Shown here in pieces: positions 16,854 through 26,993 of a stretch of DNA of 64,000 nucleotides. Every line of letters starts with the position of its first letter. The stretch's first letter is position 1. The notes under the pieces were generated by a model. The model saw nothing but the letters and a program-made list of their open reading frames with translations. It had not been told where the DNA came from and did not search any database. The stretch is from contig NZ_CP084058.1 in assembly GCF_020215645.1 (NCBI RefSeq), positions 9,982,001 through 10,046,000 of the forward strand, written 5' to 3'. The position numbers and the translations under genes are program-made. The stretch comes from Nonomuraea gerenzanensis (lineage in GTDB: Bacteria; Actinomycetota; Actinomycetes; Streptosporangiales; Streptosporangiaceae).

Positions 16854-17384
16854 ATGAGGCAGGTAGTCGGCGCCGTCCCCGCGCCGGGCGAGCCGTTCTG
16901 GCTGGGGCTGCCGTACTGGCTCGTGGGAGCCGTCCTCATCCTGGCGCTGTTCGGAGCGTTCCAGGTCTACTACTGGGTCGGCCGCAAGCTCGGCGAGAAG
17001 CTGTACGACTCGCGCGTCGGCGTCAAGGTCGGGCGCGAGCGGATCCAGAAGATCGAGCACGTCGTCGAGCGGTGGGGGGCGCTGGCCGTCTACGGGTGCT
17101 TCTGGGTGCCCATGCTGCGGCACACGCTGCCGTGGGTGGCGGGGGCGTTGCGGGTGTCCTACCCCTGGTACGTGGTCGCCAGCGCGCTGGGGTGCCTGAC
17201 GTGGGCGCCGCTGTGGTGGTTCGGCGGGACGGCGGCCGTGTTCGGCTGGATGGAGCTGGCCAGGCGGTCGCCGGTCGCGGCGGGGGCCGTGGCCGTGGTG
17301 GTGGCCGGGGGCGTGACCTGGCTGGTGATCCGGCGCCGGCGCAGGCGTCAGCGCGCCGGCGAGGACCAGGCCCTGGCCTCCTGA
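16854..17384 (+). CDS. DedA/SNARE-associated family membrane protein
   Basis: This 176-aa polytopic protein has the DedA pattern: an N-terminal helix, a loop (YYWVGRKLGEKLY), the conserved RHTLPWVAGALRVSYPWY region (compare the family's R-P..AG motif) and C-terminal helices ending in an Arg-rich tail. DedA proteins include undecaprenyl-phosphate and phospholipid flippases. It is shorter than the usual 200-220 aa. The upstream iron box suggests Fe-dependent expression, which is unusual for this family. A hairpin terminator follows. Confidence 0.75.
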   Translation: MRQVVGAVPAPGEPFWLGLPYWLVGAVLILALFGAFQVYYWVGRKLGEKLYDSRVGVKVGRERIQKIEHVVERWGALAVYGCFWVPMLRHTLPWVAGALRVSYPWYVVASALGCLTWAPLWWFGGTAAVFGWMELARRSPVAAGAVAVVVAGGVTWLVIRRRRRRQRAGEDQALAS

Positions 17385-17394
17385 CGCACACCCG

Positions 17395-17427
17395 CGGCCC
17401 GCGACCGCGCGTGGCGGGCGCGGGCCG
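17395..17427. terminator. Hairpin between convergent DedA-like and UvrA-like genes
   Basis: CGGCCCGCG pairs with CGCGGGCCG over a 15-nt loop, 11 nt past one stop and 9 nt past the other. There is no T-tract, as is common for actinobacterial terminators. Confidence 0.55.
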
Positions 17428-17435
17428 GGAGGCCG

Positions 17436-19826
<2,391 letters not shown>

Positions 19827-19888
19827 CGTGTCTCCATCCGTCAGGCCCGGCTGTGGGGCGGGGCCGCTCTCACGGTCTCCGTCGGTGC

Positions 19889-20236
19889 TCAGGCGTCCTG
19901 GAGCACGCCGAGGACGTTGCCGTCGGGGTCGGTGAAGGTGGCCACCAGCCGGCCGCCGCCCACGTCGCGGGGCTTGTCCTGGACCGTGCCGCCGGCGGCG
20001 GTGACCTCGGCCAGCTTCGCCTCGATGTCGTCCACCTGCCAGTACGCCACGGGCCCCGTCATGCCCTGCTCCGCACCGCCGGGGACCAGCCCGATGTGCT
20101 GACCCTCGGCCTCGAACCCGACATAGTAGGACTCATCGGTCTGAGGTGCGAAGCCGAGCAGCGCGGTGTAGACGGCCTTGGCCGCCGCGAGGTCGGAGAC
20201 GGGGTGCAGCACGGTCTTGATGCCCTGGGTGGTCAT
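19889..20236 (-). CDS. VOC-family (glyoxalase/bleomycin-resistance fold) protein
   Basis: This is a 115-aa protein with two betaalphabetabetabeta modules (IKTVLHPVSDLAAAKAVYTALLG ... and VDDIEAKLAEVTAAGG ... ATFTDPDGNVLGVL). Members are metal-dependent lyases, dioxygenases or drug-binding proteins. First gene of a probable two-gene unit with the UvrA-like ATPase. The 152-bp spacer upstream shows a small dyad, GGGTCG-TCG-CGACCC at 20257-20271, of unknown role. Confidence 0.85.
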   Translation of the reverse strand: MTTQGIKTVLHPVSDLAAAKAVYTALLGFAPQTDESYYVGFEAEGQHIGLVPGGAEQGMTGPVAYWQVDDIEAKLAEVTAAGGTVQDKPRDVGGGRLVATFTDPDGNVLGVLQDA

Positions 20237-20388
20237 GGGTCTGCTCCTGCAGTCGGGGGTCGTCGCGACCCGGGTGCGTCATCGGGCCGGGAATGCCCGA
20301 AGAACGGTGTATCTGCAGGTTAGGCGGGATGCCGTGAGCGACGCTTCTCGATTCCTGATCGGTTCGCCCGGCGCGGGAGGGGCCGGGG

Positions 20389-20595
20389 TCAGCCCGTCTC
20401 CGCCGGGGTTCCCGCGCCGCTCCGGTCGTCGATGGGGGCGTCGGGGGCGTTCCTGCGTACGGTCTCGATGCCGTTCACGCACGCCACCTTGTTCGGGAAA
20501 CCCTCGCCGGTCGCCAGCGTCTGCCCGTTGTTCGCGACCAGCGCGAAACGGTAGCCGCCCTGGCCGTCCTCGCTGATGATGAATCTTCCTGCCAT
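20389..20595 (-). CDS. YegP/DUF1508 family protein
   Basis: This 68-aa cytoplasmic protein holds one DUF1508 module: GRFIISEDGQGGYRFALVANNGQTLATGEGF followed by the KVACVNGIETVRRNA helix. (Motif quoted in two parts: GRFIISEDGQ and ANNGQTLATGEGF.) The fold is known, the function is not. The protein ends with a short acidic/glycine tail. Confidence 0.8.
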   Translation of the reverse strand: MAGRFIISEDGQGGYRFALVANNGQTLATGEGFPNKVACVNGIETVRRNAPDAPIDDRSGAGTPAETG

Positions 20596-20696
20596 GGCCG
20601 CCGCTCCCCCGCCATATCGGATCTATCAATGATTTACCCCCATCTGAGGACGGCTCGCGGCCTATTCCGGCAAACGGCGCGTCCGGCTCTGTCAAC

Positions 20697-21542
20697 ATGA
20701 TGTCCATGCGTATTGGGCGTTTGATGGGCTCTGTCGTGATCGCCTTGGTCGTCGGGGCCTCCTCCCCCGCCATGGCCGCCGACGAGCCGACCGTGGGGGC
20801 CAAGGCGGCATACGTCATCGACTCCGCTGGAACGGTGCACGTCGGCAAGCGGGAGACGAAGCGGGTGCCGGTGGCCAGCCTCGTCAAGATCATGACTGCG
20901 TACGTGGTGCTCCGCGAGGGCAACCTGACCGACACGATCACGATCACCGCGACCGACGTCAAGTACGCCGCCAAGAACGGCGCCGCTACGGCGGGCCTGC
21001 GCAAGGGTGAGCGCTTCACCACCCGGGACCTGCTGTACGCGCTCATGCTGCCGTCGGGCGCCGACGCGGCCAACGCCCTGGCCCGCCACTACGGGCCCGG
21101 CAAGACGGCCTTCGTCGCCAAGATGAACCGCACGGCCCGCTCCCTCGGCCTCACCGACACCCACTACACGAACGCCGACGGCATGCCCACCCCGGCCAAC
21201 GGCGGCTACTCCACGGCCGTCGACCAGGCCAAGCTGGCCGGGCTCGCGCTGCGCAGCACCGTCTTCACGACCGTGGTCGGCAGCCAGGCGCACAAGGTGA
21301 CCAAGACCAAGGTGCACCGGGCGCACACCTGGCGCAACACGAACAAGCTGCTCACGCGGGCCGACGGGGTGCTCGGCGTGAAGACCGGTTACACGAACGC
21401 GGCCGGTTACTGCCTGCTGTTCGCCGGCGAGCGCAACGGGCTCCAGGTCGTGGGCGTGCTGCTGGACGACGGGAACGAGCGCCGCTTCTCGACGGCGGAG
21501 AAGCTGCTGGACTACGCGGGCGAGCAGATCGGTCTCGGCTGA
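20697..21542 (+). CDS. D-alanyl-D-alanine carboxypeptidase (peptidase S11)
   Basis: This is a 281-aa secreted protein with a signal peptide likely cut after AMA (about residue 27). Catalytic motifs are SLVK (SxxK, nucleophile Ser), SGA in PSGADAAN where the family usually has SxN, and KTG in GVKTGYTNAAGY. It trims the pentapeptide of peptidoglycan. There is no C-terminal amphipathic anchor, so it may be soluble in the wall space. Three in-frame ATGs lie within the first 10 nt and the start is uncertain by three codons. The gene ends inside a 14-bp tandem repeat. Confidence 0.88.
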   Translation: MMSMRIGRLMGSVVIALVVGASSPAMAADEPTVGAKAAYVIDSAGTVHVGKRETKRVPVASLVKIMTAYVVLREGNLTDTITITATDVKYAAKNGAATAGLRKGERFTTRDLLYALMLPSGADAANALARHYGPGKTAFVAKMNRTARSLGLTDTHYTNADGMPTPANGGYSTAVDQAKLAGLALRSTVFTTVVGSQAHKVTKTKVHRAHTWRNTNKLLTRADGVLGVKTGYTNAAGYCLLFAGERNGLQVVGVLLDDGNERRFSTAEKLLDYAGEQIGLG

Positions 21543-21617
21543 CCGCCCTCGGCTGACCGCCCTCGGCTGACCGCCCTCGGCTGATCGGCCTCGACTGATC
21601 GGCCTCGGCTCACCCCG
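21534..21617. repeat. 14-bp tandem repeat (six copies) starting inside the carboxypeptidase stop region
   Basis: CTCGGCTGACCGCC recurs at 21534, 21548, 21562, 21576, 21590 and 21604 with increasing drift. Copy 1 encodes the last residues and stop codon of the carboxypeptidase, and the later copies repeat the same TGA or a variant. Confidence 0.85.
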
Positions 21618-21630
21618 CCCGCTCGCGCGA

Positions 21631-21690
21631 TCGCCGCGCCGTCAGCCGAGAACGGTGCGGCCGTCGCGCCGTCAGCCGAACACGATGCGG
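21631..21690. repeat. 30-bp tandem duplication at the 3' end of the secreted repeat-protein gene
   Basis: Two 30-bp units (21631-21660 and 21661-21690), each containing CGCCGTCAGCCGA, differ at a few positions. The second unit holds the minus-strand stop codon at 21672 and the last codons; the first is its copy downstream. Confidence 0.75.
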
Positions 21691-22412
21691 CCGCTGCCAG
21701 GCAGGGTGGCCATGCCCTGGGTGGCGCAGCCGAGCAGGCCCATGGCGGGGGTGATGCCGCCCTTGACCGGCTTGCCGGCCAGCCACCCCGCCGCGACGGT
21801 GCCGGTCAGCAGCGTGTCGGCCGGCCGCCGGGCCACCAGCCGATCGGCCCTGACCCGCAGCCGTGAGGTGCCGACGGGCCGCCCGTTCGCCCCGAACCAG
21901 GTGATCACGGCGCTGCCCCGCACCTGACGGGCGCTGGTGCACGACGCCTGAGCGGTGGCCTTCACGCTCCCCCACCCCGAGCGCAGGAGCGCGGCCGTGC
22001 CGTCGGGCGAGGTGCACCCGGTGAGCTCCAGATGCCCGCGCGCCGCGACCCGCCGCGGCGTGAGCCCCAGCTTCGGCTCGAACACCAGCGGCCGCGCGGC
22101 CGGAGTCGCGACCGCGCAACTCAACGCGCCCTTCTCCGCCGCCCGCGCGCCGAAGGCGTCCGGGCTGAACGGCCGGACACCGAAGCCCTCCGGCCCCGCC
22201 ACCCCGGACGAGCCCAGCGCCCCGGCACCCAGCGCCCCGGCACCCAGCGCCCCGGCACCCAGCGCGCCAGAACCCGGCGCACCTGAACCCAGCGCGCCAG
22301 AACCCAGCGCCCCGGCGCCGAACGCCCACGGGCCGAGCGGCCCCGCATCGGACGGCACCGGCCCCAGCGTCCCCGCCGCGGTGACCAGTCCGATGATCCA
22401 GACCACGTTCAT
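21672..22412 (-). CDS. Secreted protein with Gly-Ala-Leu repeats, unknown function
   Basis: This 246-aa protein starts with a hydrophobic signal (MNVVWIIGLVTAAGTLG). Residues about 30-70 are a five-residue repeat (GALGS/GALGA), encoded by a degenerate 15-bp DNA repeat around 22200-22310. The C-terminal about 140 residues form a beta-rich domain with four cysteines (LSCA, TGCT, ASCT, LGCA) that could make two disulphides. No family recognised. A similar layout is seen in actinomycete surface proteins, but no role can be stated. Confidence 0.65.
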   Translation of the reverse strand: MNVVWIIGLVTAAGTLGPVPSDAGPLGPWAFGAGALGSGALGSGAPGSGALGAGALGAGALGAGALGSSGVAGPEGFGVRPFSPDAFGARAAEKGALSCAVATPAARPLVFEPKLGLTPRRVAARGHLELTGCTSPDGTAALLRSGWGSVKATAQASCTSARQVRGSAVITWFGANGRPVGTSRLRVRADRLVARRPADTLLTGTVAAGWLAGKPVKGGITPAMGLLGCATQGMATLPGSGRIVFG

Positions 22413-22466
22413 GGAGCCCCCGCTACTGCACGCGATTCTGTAACCGATCGCTCACATTCTGCATCA

Positions 22467-22646
22467 TCACAGCGGGCGGCACACCGGATCCAGCCGGTCG
22501 GCCGTCCACCTGAGCGAGTACGCCAGCCGCACGCGAACCCGCGCGGCCGGCCGCTCCGGACGCCGCGGCGCCCCGGGCAGCGCTTCGCCGAGCGACCCCC
22601 GATGCCCCATTGCGGTCTGGTGGGCGAGGACTTGCATGGCATCCAT
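22467..22646 (-). CDS. Small basic protein (59 aa), unknown function
   Basis: The only strong argument is translational: AAGGAGG lies 6 nt before the ATG at 22646, one of the best ribosome-binding sites in the window, directly downstream of the tandem LacI-type operators. The product is Arg-rich (RRPERPAARVRVRLAYSLRW) and has no recognised domain. It is divergent from the LacI gene and should share its control. An overlapping reading frame on the same strand (22409-22642) lacks such a site. Confidence 0.5.
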   Translation of the reverse strand: MDAMQVLAHQTAMGHRGSLGEALPGAPRRPERPAARVRVRLAYSLRWTADRLDPVCRPL

Positions 22647-22655
22647 CCGATCCTC

Positions 22656-22685
22656 CTTAATCAATTAAGAGCTTAATCAATTAAG
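22656..22685. promoter_or_regulatory. Tandem LacI-type operators
   Basis: CTTAATCAATTAAG occurs twice (22656-22669 and 22672-22685), 16 bp apart, in an otherwise GC-rich region. Each has 6-bp arms around a CA centre, like LacI-family half-sites around a central CG. The first touches the ribosome-binding site of the small divergent gene. For the LacI gene, TACGGT at 22709-22714 lies 6 nt before its ATG as a leaderless -10. Confidence 0.75.
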
Positions 22686-22720
22686 AAGGATGCGGCAAGC
22701 CTCTTCGATACGGTGGCCCC

Positions 22721-23773
22721 ATGGCCAAGGTCACGCTGCAGACGATCGCCGACCGCCTCGGCGTCTCCAGAGCCACCGTGTCCTACGCCTTCTCCCGCCC
22801 CGACCAGCTCAGCGACGGCCTCCGGCGGCGCATCCTGGAGGTCGCCGACGAGCTCGGCTACGCCGGCCCCAACCCGACCGCCCGCTCGCTCCGGCTCGGC
22901 CGCGCGGGGGCGCTCGGGCTGCTCTTCAGCGAGACGCTGGCGTACGCGTTCGCCGACCCGTACGCGATCGGCTTCTTCCAGGGGCTGGCCACCGCGGCCG
23001 AGGACGCGGGCGTGGGCCTGCTCATCCTGCCCCTGCCGCACGGCGACCGGCGCAGCGACACGGTCAGGGACGCCGTGGTGGACGCGTTCTGCGTCATGTC
23101 GCTGCCCGACGGGCATCCGGCGCTGGCGGAGGTGCTGGCCAGGAAGCTGCCGGTCGTGGTGGTGGACGAGCCGTACGTGCCGGGCCACCCGTTCCTCGGC
23201 ATCGACGAGCCGGCGGCGGGCGCGGCGGCGGCGCGCCACGTGCTGGAGCTCGGCCACCGGCGCCTGGGGGTGGCCATGGTGGGGCTGCACGACGACGGTC
23301 ACACCGGCTGGGCCGACCCGCAGCGGCAGCGGGCGGCGCCGTTCGCGGCCATGCGGGCGCGGCGCCAGGGCTACCAGCAGGCCTGCGAGGAGGCCGGCCT
23401 CGACTGGGCGGGGGTGCCGTTCTACGAGGTGGCGCGCAACTCGCGCGAGGCGGGGCGGCGGGCCGGCCACGCCCTGCTCGGCCGCGACCCGCGGCCCACC
23501 GCGATACTCACCAACACCGACGTGCTGGCCCTCGGCATCCTCGACGCCGCCGCCGACCTGGGGCTCAAGGTGCCCGAGGAGCTGTCGGTCGTCGGCTTCT
23601 CCGACAGCGCGGCCGAGGAGGCGGGGCTCACCACGATCCGCCAGGCCAAGCAGGAGATGGGCGCGGCGGCGGGCCGGCTGCTCCTGTCGGGCGGCACGGC
23701 TCCCCCGGAGCGGCTGCTGTTCCCGTACGAGCTGGTCGTCCGCACCTCCACCGCCCCTCCCCCTCGGCCGTGA
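22721..23773 (+). CDS. LacI-family transcriptional regulator
   Basis: This 350-aa repressor has an N-terminal LacI helix-turn-helix (VTLQTIADRLGVSRATVSYAF) and hinge helix (NPTARSLRLGR), followed by a periplasmic-binding-protein-like sugar domain with TAILTNTDVLALGIL. It probably binds the tandem operators just upstream and controls itself and the divergent small gene. No sugar transporter lies nearby, so its main targets may be elsewhere or it may answer a non-sugar ligand. Confidence 0.9.
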   Translation: MAKVTLQTIADRLGVSRATVSYAFSRPDQLSDGLRRRILEVADELGYAGPNPTARSLRLGRAGALGLLFSETLAYAFADPYAIGFFQGLATAAEDAGVGLLILPLPHGDRRSDTVRDAVVDAFCVMSLPDGHPALAEVLARKLPVVVVDEPYVPGHPFLGIDEPAAGAAAARHVLELGHRRLGVAMVGLHDDGHTGWADPQRQRAAPFAAMRARRQGYQQACEEAGLDWAGVPFYEVARNSREAGRRAGHALLGRDPRPTAILTNTDVLALGILDAAADLGLKVPEELSVVGFSDSAAEEAGLTTIRQAKQEMGAAAGRLLLSGGTAPPERLLFPYELVVRTSTAPPPRP

Positions 23774-23887
23774 CCTGCGCGCCTATCTTCGCGACACGAA
23801 CTAACCAGGGAATTCCCCGCGAAATCCGGCCTCTCCCTCGTTTCCGCAGGTAGGGTGAGGTCCACACCCCTCCCCTAAGGACACCTC

Positions 23888-24184
23888 ATGGCGGAATTCT
23901 TCGAGGTCCGCATGACGATCGGGAGCCACGAGAGAGCGGCCGAGCTCGCGCACGGCATCCTGCTCGCGGGCCTGGCCACGTCGATCGACATCGCAGAGGC
24001 CCCGGACCAGCCGATCCACCGCGATGAGCCTGTCTGGCAGCTCACGCTCATCACGACGGACGAGCAGGTCCCCAGCTTGGAGCAGCACATCAGGAGCAAC
24101 GGCGACGACGCCGCCGTGGTCTGGAGGCCGGTGGTCCACGACTTCGACAGCCTGCCCGACTGGCTCACGGACGACCAGCCGTGA
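23888..24184 (+). CDS. CutA1-like small protein
   Basis: This 98-aa protein has the alternating betaalphabeta pattern of CutA (FFEVRMTIGSHERAAELAHG ... PVWQLTLITTDEQVPSLEQHI), including the tryptophan before the third strand, but the usual ACVN/IYWW copper-binding residues are not kept. Likely a trimeric cytoplasmic protein of unknown role. AAGGA lies 7 nt upstream of the ATG. Confidence 0.5.
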   Translation: MAEFFEVRMTIGSHERAAELAHGILLAGLATSIDIAEAPDQPIHRDEPVWQLTLITTDEQVPSLEQHIRSNGDDAAVVWRPVVHDFDSLPDWLTDDQP

Positions 24185-24195
24185 GCCCTCGGGCA

Positions 24196-24441
24196 TCAGT
24201 GGCCGCGACGCCGGAAGGTCTGCGCGCCGGTGCGGTGCACGGCGGCCTTGACCAGTCCGAAGATCGCCCCTTGCAGGGCCGCCGCGACCAGCACCTCGGT
24301 CCAGCCGCGTTCGAGGTCGTCGGCGTCCGGGGCGTCGTCCTGACCTGACGCGAACTTCCAGGCCCGCTTGAACAGAGCGGACGCCAGCACGCCGCCCAGC
24401 AGGCCCATCCCCAGTGACGTGGCTTTCTCTACGGGTTGCAT
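24196..24441 (-). CDS. DUF4235 membrane protein
   Basis: This 81-aa protein has two hydrophobic segments (GMGLLGGVLASALFKRAW and EVLVAAALQGAIFGLVKAAV) separated by an acidic loop, the DUF4235 layout. Function unknown. AAGGAG 5 nt before the ATG supports the start. Convergent with the CutA-like gene, 11 bp apart. Confidence 0.8.
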   Translation of the reverse strand: MQPVEKATSLGMGLLGGVLASALFKRAWKFASGQDDAPDADDLERGWTEVLVAAALQGAIFGLVKAAVHRTGAQTFRRRGH

Positions 24442-24520
24442 GGCATCTCCTTACCGTGACGTGGTGTGTGCCCGTGCCCTGTACCGACGGGTTGACACCT
24501 GCCGCGGCGGCCATTGCCGT

Positions 24521-26917
24521 CTAGGGCCAGCGCAGAGGTGACTCGGAGCTCACGTCCAGCCCGGCGACCCGATCCCTCCAGTACGCCCGGCCGTCACGGA
24601 TGCGTCTCGCCAAGAACGGGTCCAGGCATGGAGTCTCAGCGATCGAGGCCAATCGCCGAACTGCCTCTTCGGGCGCGCCTGCTTCGCCGATCCAGTGCGC
24701 GAGGCGCGCCAGGATGCCGAGCCGGTAGACGTCCGACTCCCCCAAGCTGGATGCGGTCTTCCCCGCGAGTTCCTCGAGCATGGCGACTGCGGCCTCGGGA
24801 TCACCCGCGCAGCCTGTCCATGAGGCGAGCCCTCTGGCTGTGACGACCTGATCCATGGTGAAGAGGCCCGGGTCGGCGAGACCGGCCAGATGGTCCATGA
24901 CCTCTTGATACTCTCTGACCGCATCCGCGTGTCGGCCCAGGTGTCCCAGGGCGTCCGCGCGACCGCACCTGGCAGAGAGCGTTCTGATGTGTAGCGGGCC
25001 GTCCATCGCGGCGAATGCCTCGACGCTCTGGGACCACAGGGTAAGGGCCTCGCCATGGCGTCCGGCCTTCTTCAAGAGCCACGCGCACTGCTGCCTGAGT
25101 TGCAAGCTGACGGGATCGGTCGTTCCGCGGAGCGCGAATACCCTGTCGAGCAGTGCGGTGGCCGCTTCCGCGCCGGCGGGGGGATCATGGTCGGCCGTCA
25201 TCGTGGCCACCGCTTCCTGGACGCGGATGGTTCGTTCGTCGTCCTCTCCCAGGGCGAGACTGAACTCCTCCGCCAACGCGGTACCGCGGCTGACCGCGGC
25301 TGCGGCGTCGCCCCGGTAGAAGATCCACCACACGGTGTCGGTCATGATGCGCACCGTCGTCTTGTGGCCGGCGCCCAGTGCATGCCTCGCCTGGCCGGCG
25401 AGCCGGTCCAACGCAGCACAGGCTCCGGCGGCATCACCGTTCTCGCCCCTCTGCCAGGCGATGATCCTGCGGGCTTCGAACCAGTCAGCCGACCCACGAG
25501 CGACACGTCGCATCACCGTCCTGGACAGTTCCGCCGCCGCCGCTTTCCCTTCGAGCTCTTCCAGCAGGTAAACGGCCGGTGCGAGCGCACTGATCTCCCC
25601 GGCGTCGAGCGCCATGTGATAGGCCTGCCTCGCGATGGCCTGCTTCTGCCAACTTTGCGCCGCCTCGCCCAACGCCACAGCCTCCTGAGGGCTCGCCACG
25701 CAGAGCAGCGCCCGCAACGCCGCCCCCGGAATCGGATCCTTCGGCACCGCATCGATCAGATAGTCGAACGCCAGGTGACACTCACCGCCGGCCTCCGGAA
25801 GCAGCAGGCTGCTGGTGGCGTGGAGCGGCGCGCCCGCCCAGGCGAAGGCGTTGTCGAGGCTCTCCGGCCGCAGCAGGAGCCCACCTCGCCTGTCCAGGTA
25901 AGCCTCATGCATCGCGACGAGAACGGCCGCCGGCACACCTCTGTGCACCCCCGCCCGCCGGGCATCCACAGCCGCCAGAACCAGCGCCGCCCCGCGCGGG
26001 TTCGCCCCGGGAGCCCAGGCGTCGTGCCACTGGCTCAGCAACTGCGGCCCGGCCGCGAGGAACTCCGCGACGCCGAACCTCCCGGCCTGCGCGACGGCCG
26101 TCGCCATCCGGGCGTCCGCCACGTGGTCACGGGCGCGGGCCAGCTCCTCCTGCGACCACAGCCGGTTCACGTCGACTCGCGTGGCCAGCCGGAGCACGTC
26201 CCTGCCCTGGCGGGCCGTATCGGCGGCGACCACGTCGCTCGCCGCCGAGAAGAACTTCCGGTATTCCTCTGACCGCATCGTGGCCACGATGTGGCGCGGC
26301 CTGCCTGGAGCCTCCAGCATGCGCTGCACGTCCTGCCCGGTCAGCCCGCCCTGGCCCAGGAAGCGCTCCAGGTCGTCGAGCCACAGCACGCTGCCGGAGG
26401 CCGCGACCACCGTGTCGACCGCCACCCGCGCGCCGGCGGGGCTCGTCGGCTGGACCAGCCGGCAGCGGGGCAGCACGCGGCGGACGACCTCGAGGGCGAG
26501 CCGGGACTTGCCCGCTGTCGACTCCCCGACCAGCAGGACGTATCGATCGCAGGTGAGTGCGTGCTCGACCCGTTCGTCCACGTCGCGCCGGACGTAGGCA
26601 GGGGGCGACCGCTTCCCGTCGGACGCGGGAGCTGCCGGGTGCACCCCGAAGGTCACCGGGTCGTCCAGGTGCCGGACGAGGGGGAGGCGGCCACGTCTGC
26701 CGGCCCGGAGCAGCTCCCGCCTGGTCCGTACGCCGTCGGCGCGCTGCTCGATCCTCTTGGTGCCCACGGCGGCCAGGACCCCGTTGGCCACCGCGACCGC
26801 CGCCACCACGGCACCGGTCACGCCCACCGGCACCTTCAGCACGGCCGCCAGGCCCGCGAGGGACACGGCGAGAATGACCAGAACCCAGCCGCCGGCCTGC
26901 CTGGAGGCATTCCTCAT
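24521..26917 (-). CDS. Membrane-anchored P-loop ATPase with TPR array
   Basis: This 798-aa protein has two N-terminal helices (about residues 10-28 and 32-52), then an NTPase with Walker A GESTAGKS (131-138) and Walker B LWLDDLE (179-185), a helical middle, and TPR-like repeats from about 480 to 780. The stretch LPLVRHLDDPVTFGVHP before the NTPase is typical of actinobacterial STAND/TPR signalling proteins, whose roles are unknown; related architectures occur in conflict systems. The ATG at 26917 is chosen over one 63 nt upstream because the first helix follows it directly. Codons and GC content match the neighbours, so recent transfer is not evident. Confidence 0.75.
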   Translation of the reverse strand: MRNASRQAGGWVLVILAVSLAGLAAVLKVPVGVTGAVVAAVAVANGVLAAVGTKRIEQRADGVRTRRELLRAGRRGRLPLVRHLDDPVTFGVHPAAPASDGKRSPPAYVRRDVDERVEHALTCDRYVLLVGESTAGKSRLALEVVRRVLPRCRLVQPTSPAGARVAVDTVVAASGSVLWLDDLERFLGQGGLTGQDVQRMLEAPGRPRHIVATMRSEEYRKFFSAASDVVAADTARQGRDVLRLATRVDVNRLWSQEELARARDHVADARMATAVAQAGRFGVAEFLAAGPQLLSQWHDAWAPGANPRGAALVLAAVDARRAGVHRGVPAAVLVAMHEAYLDRRGGLLLRPESLDNAFAWAGAPLHATSSLLLPEAGGECHLAFDYLIDAVPKDPIPGAALRALLCVASPQEAVALGEAAQSWQKQAIARQAYHMALDAGEISALAPAVYLLEELEGKAAAAELSRTVMRRVARGSADWFEARRIIAWQRGENGDAAGACAALDRLAGQARHALGAGHKTTVRIMTDTVWWIFYRGDAAAAVSRGTALAEEFSLALGEDDERTIRVQEAVATMTADHDPPAGAEAATALLDRVFALRGTTDPVSLQLRQQCAWLLKKAGRHGEALTLWSQSVEAFAAMDGPLHIRTLSARCGRADALGHLGRHADAVREYQEVMDHLAGLADPGLFTMDQVVTARGLASWTGCAGDPEAAVAMLEELAGKTASSLGESDVYRLGILARLAHWIGEAGAPEEAVRRLASIAETPCLDPFLARRIRDGRAYWRDRVAGLDVSSESPLRWP

Positions 26918-26964
26918 GCGGTCGCCGCCTCTCGACGCGGGCGCTCGCGTTGATTCTCCCCCAC

Positions 26965-26990
26965 GCCACGGCCGTGGCAACGGAACCGTT
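26965..26990. terminator. Palindromes downstream of the TrmH gene
   Basis: The 14-bp perfect palindrome GCCACGGCCGTGGC (26965-26978) and AACGG-AA-CCGTT (26979-26990) lie just past the TrmH stop on the minus strand, before the ATPase gene. Termination is likely; a protein-binding role is possible. Confidence 0.45.
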
Positions 26991-26993
26991 CTG

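Noticed and set aside
22409..22642. Overlapping 77-codon frame on the minus strand beside the small Arg-rich gene
   Set aside because: It lacks a ribosome-binding site, while the frame starting at 22646 has an ideal one.
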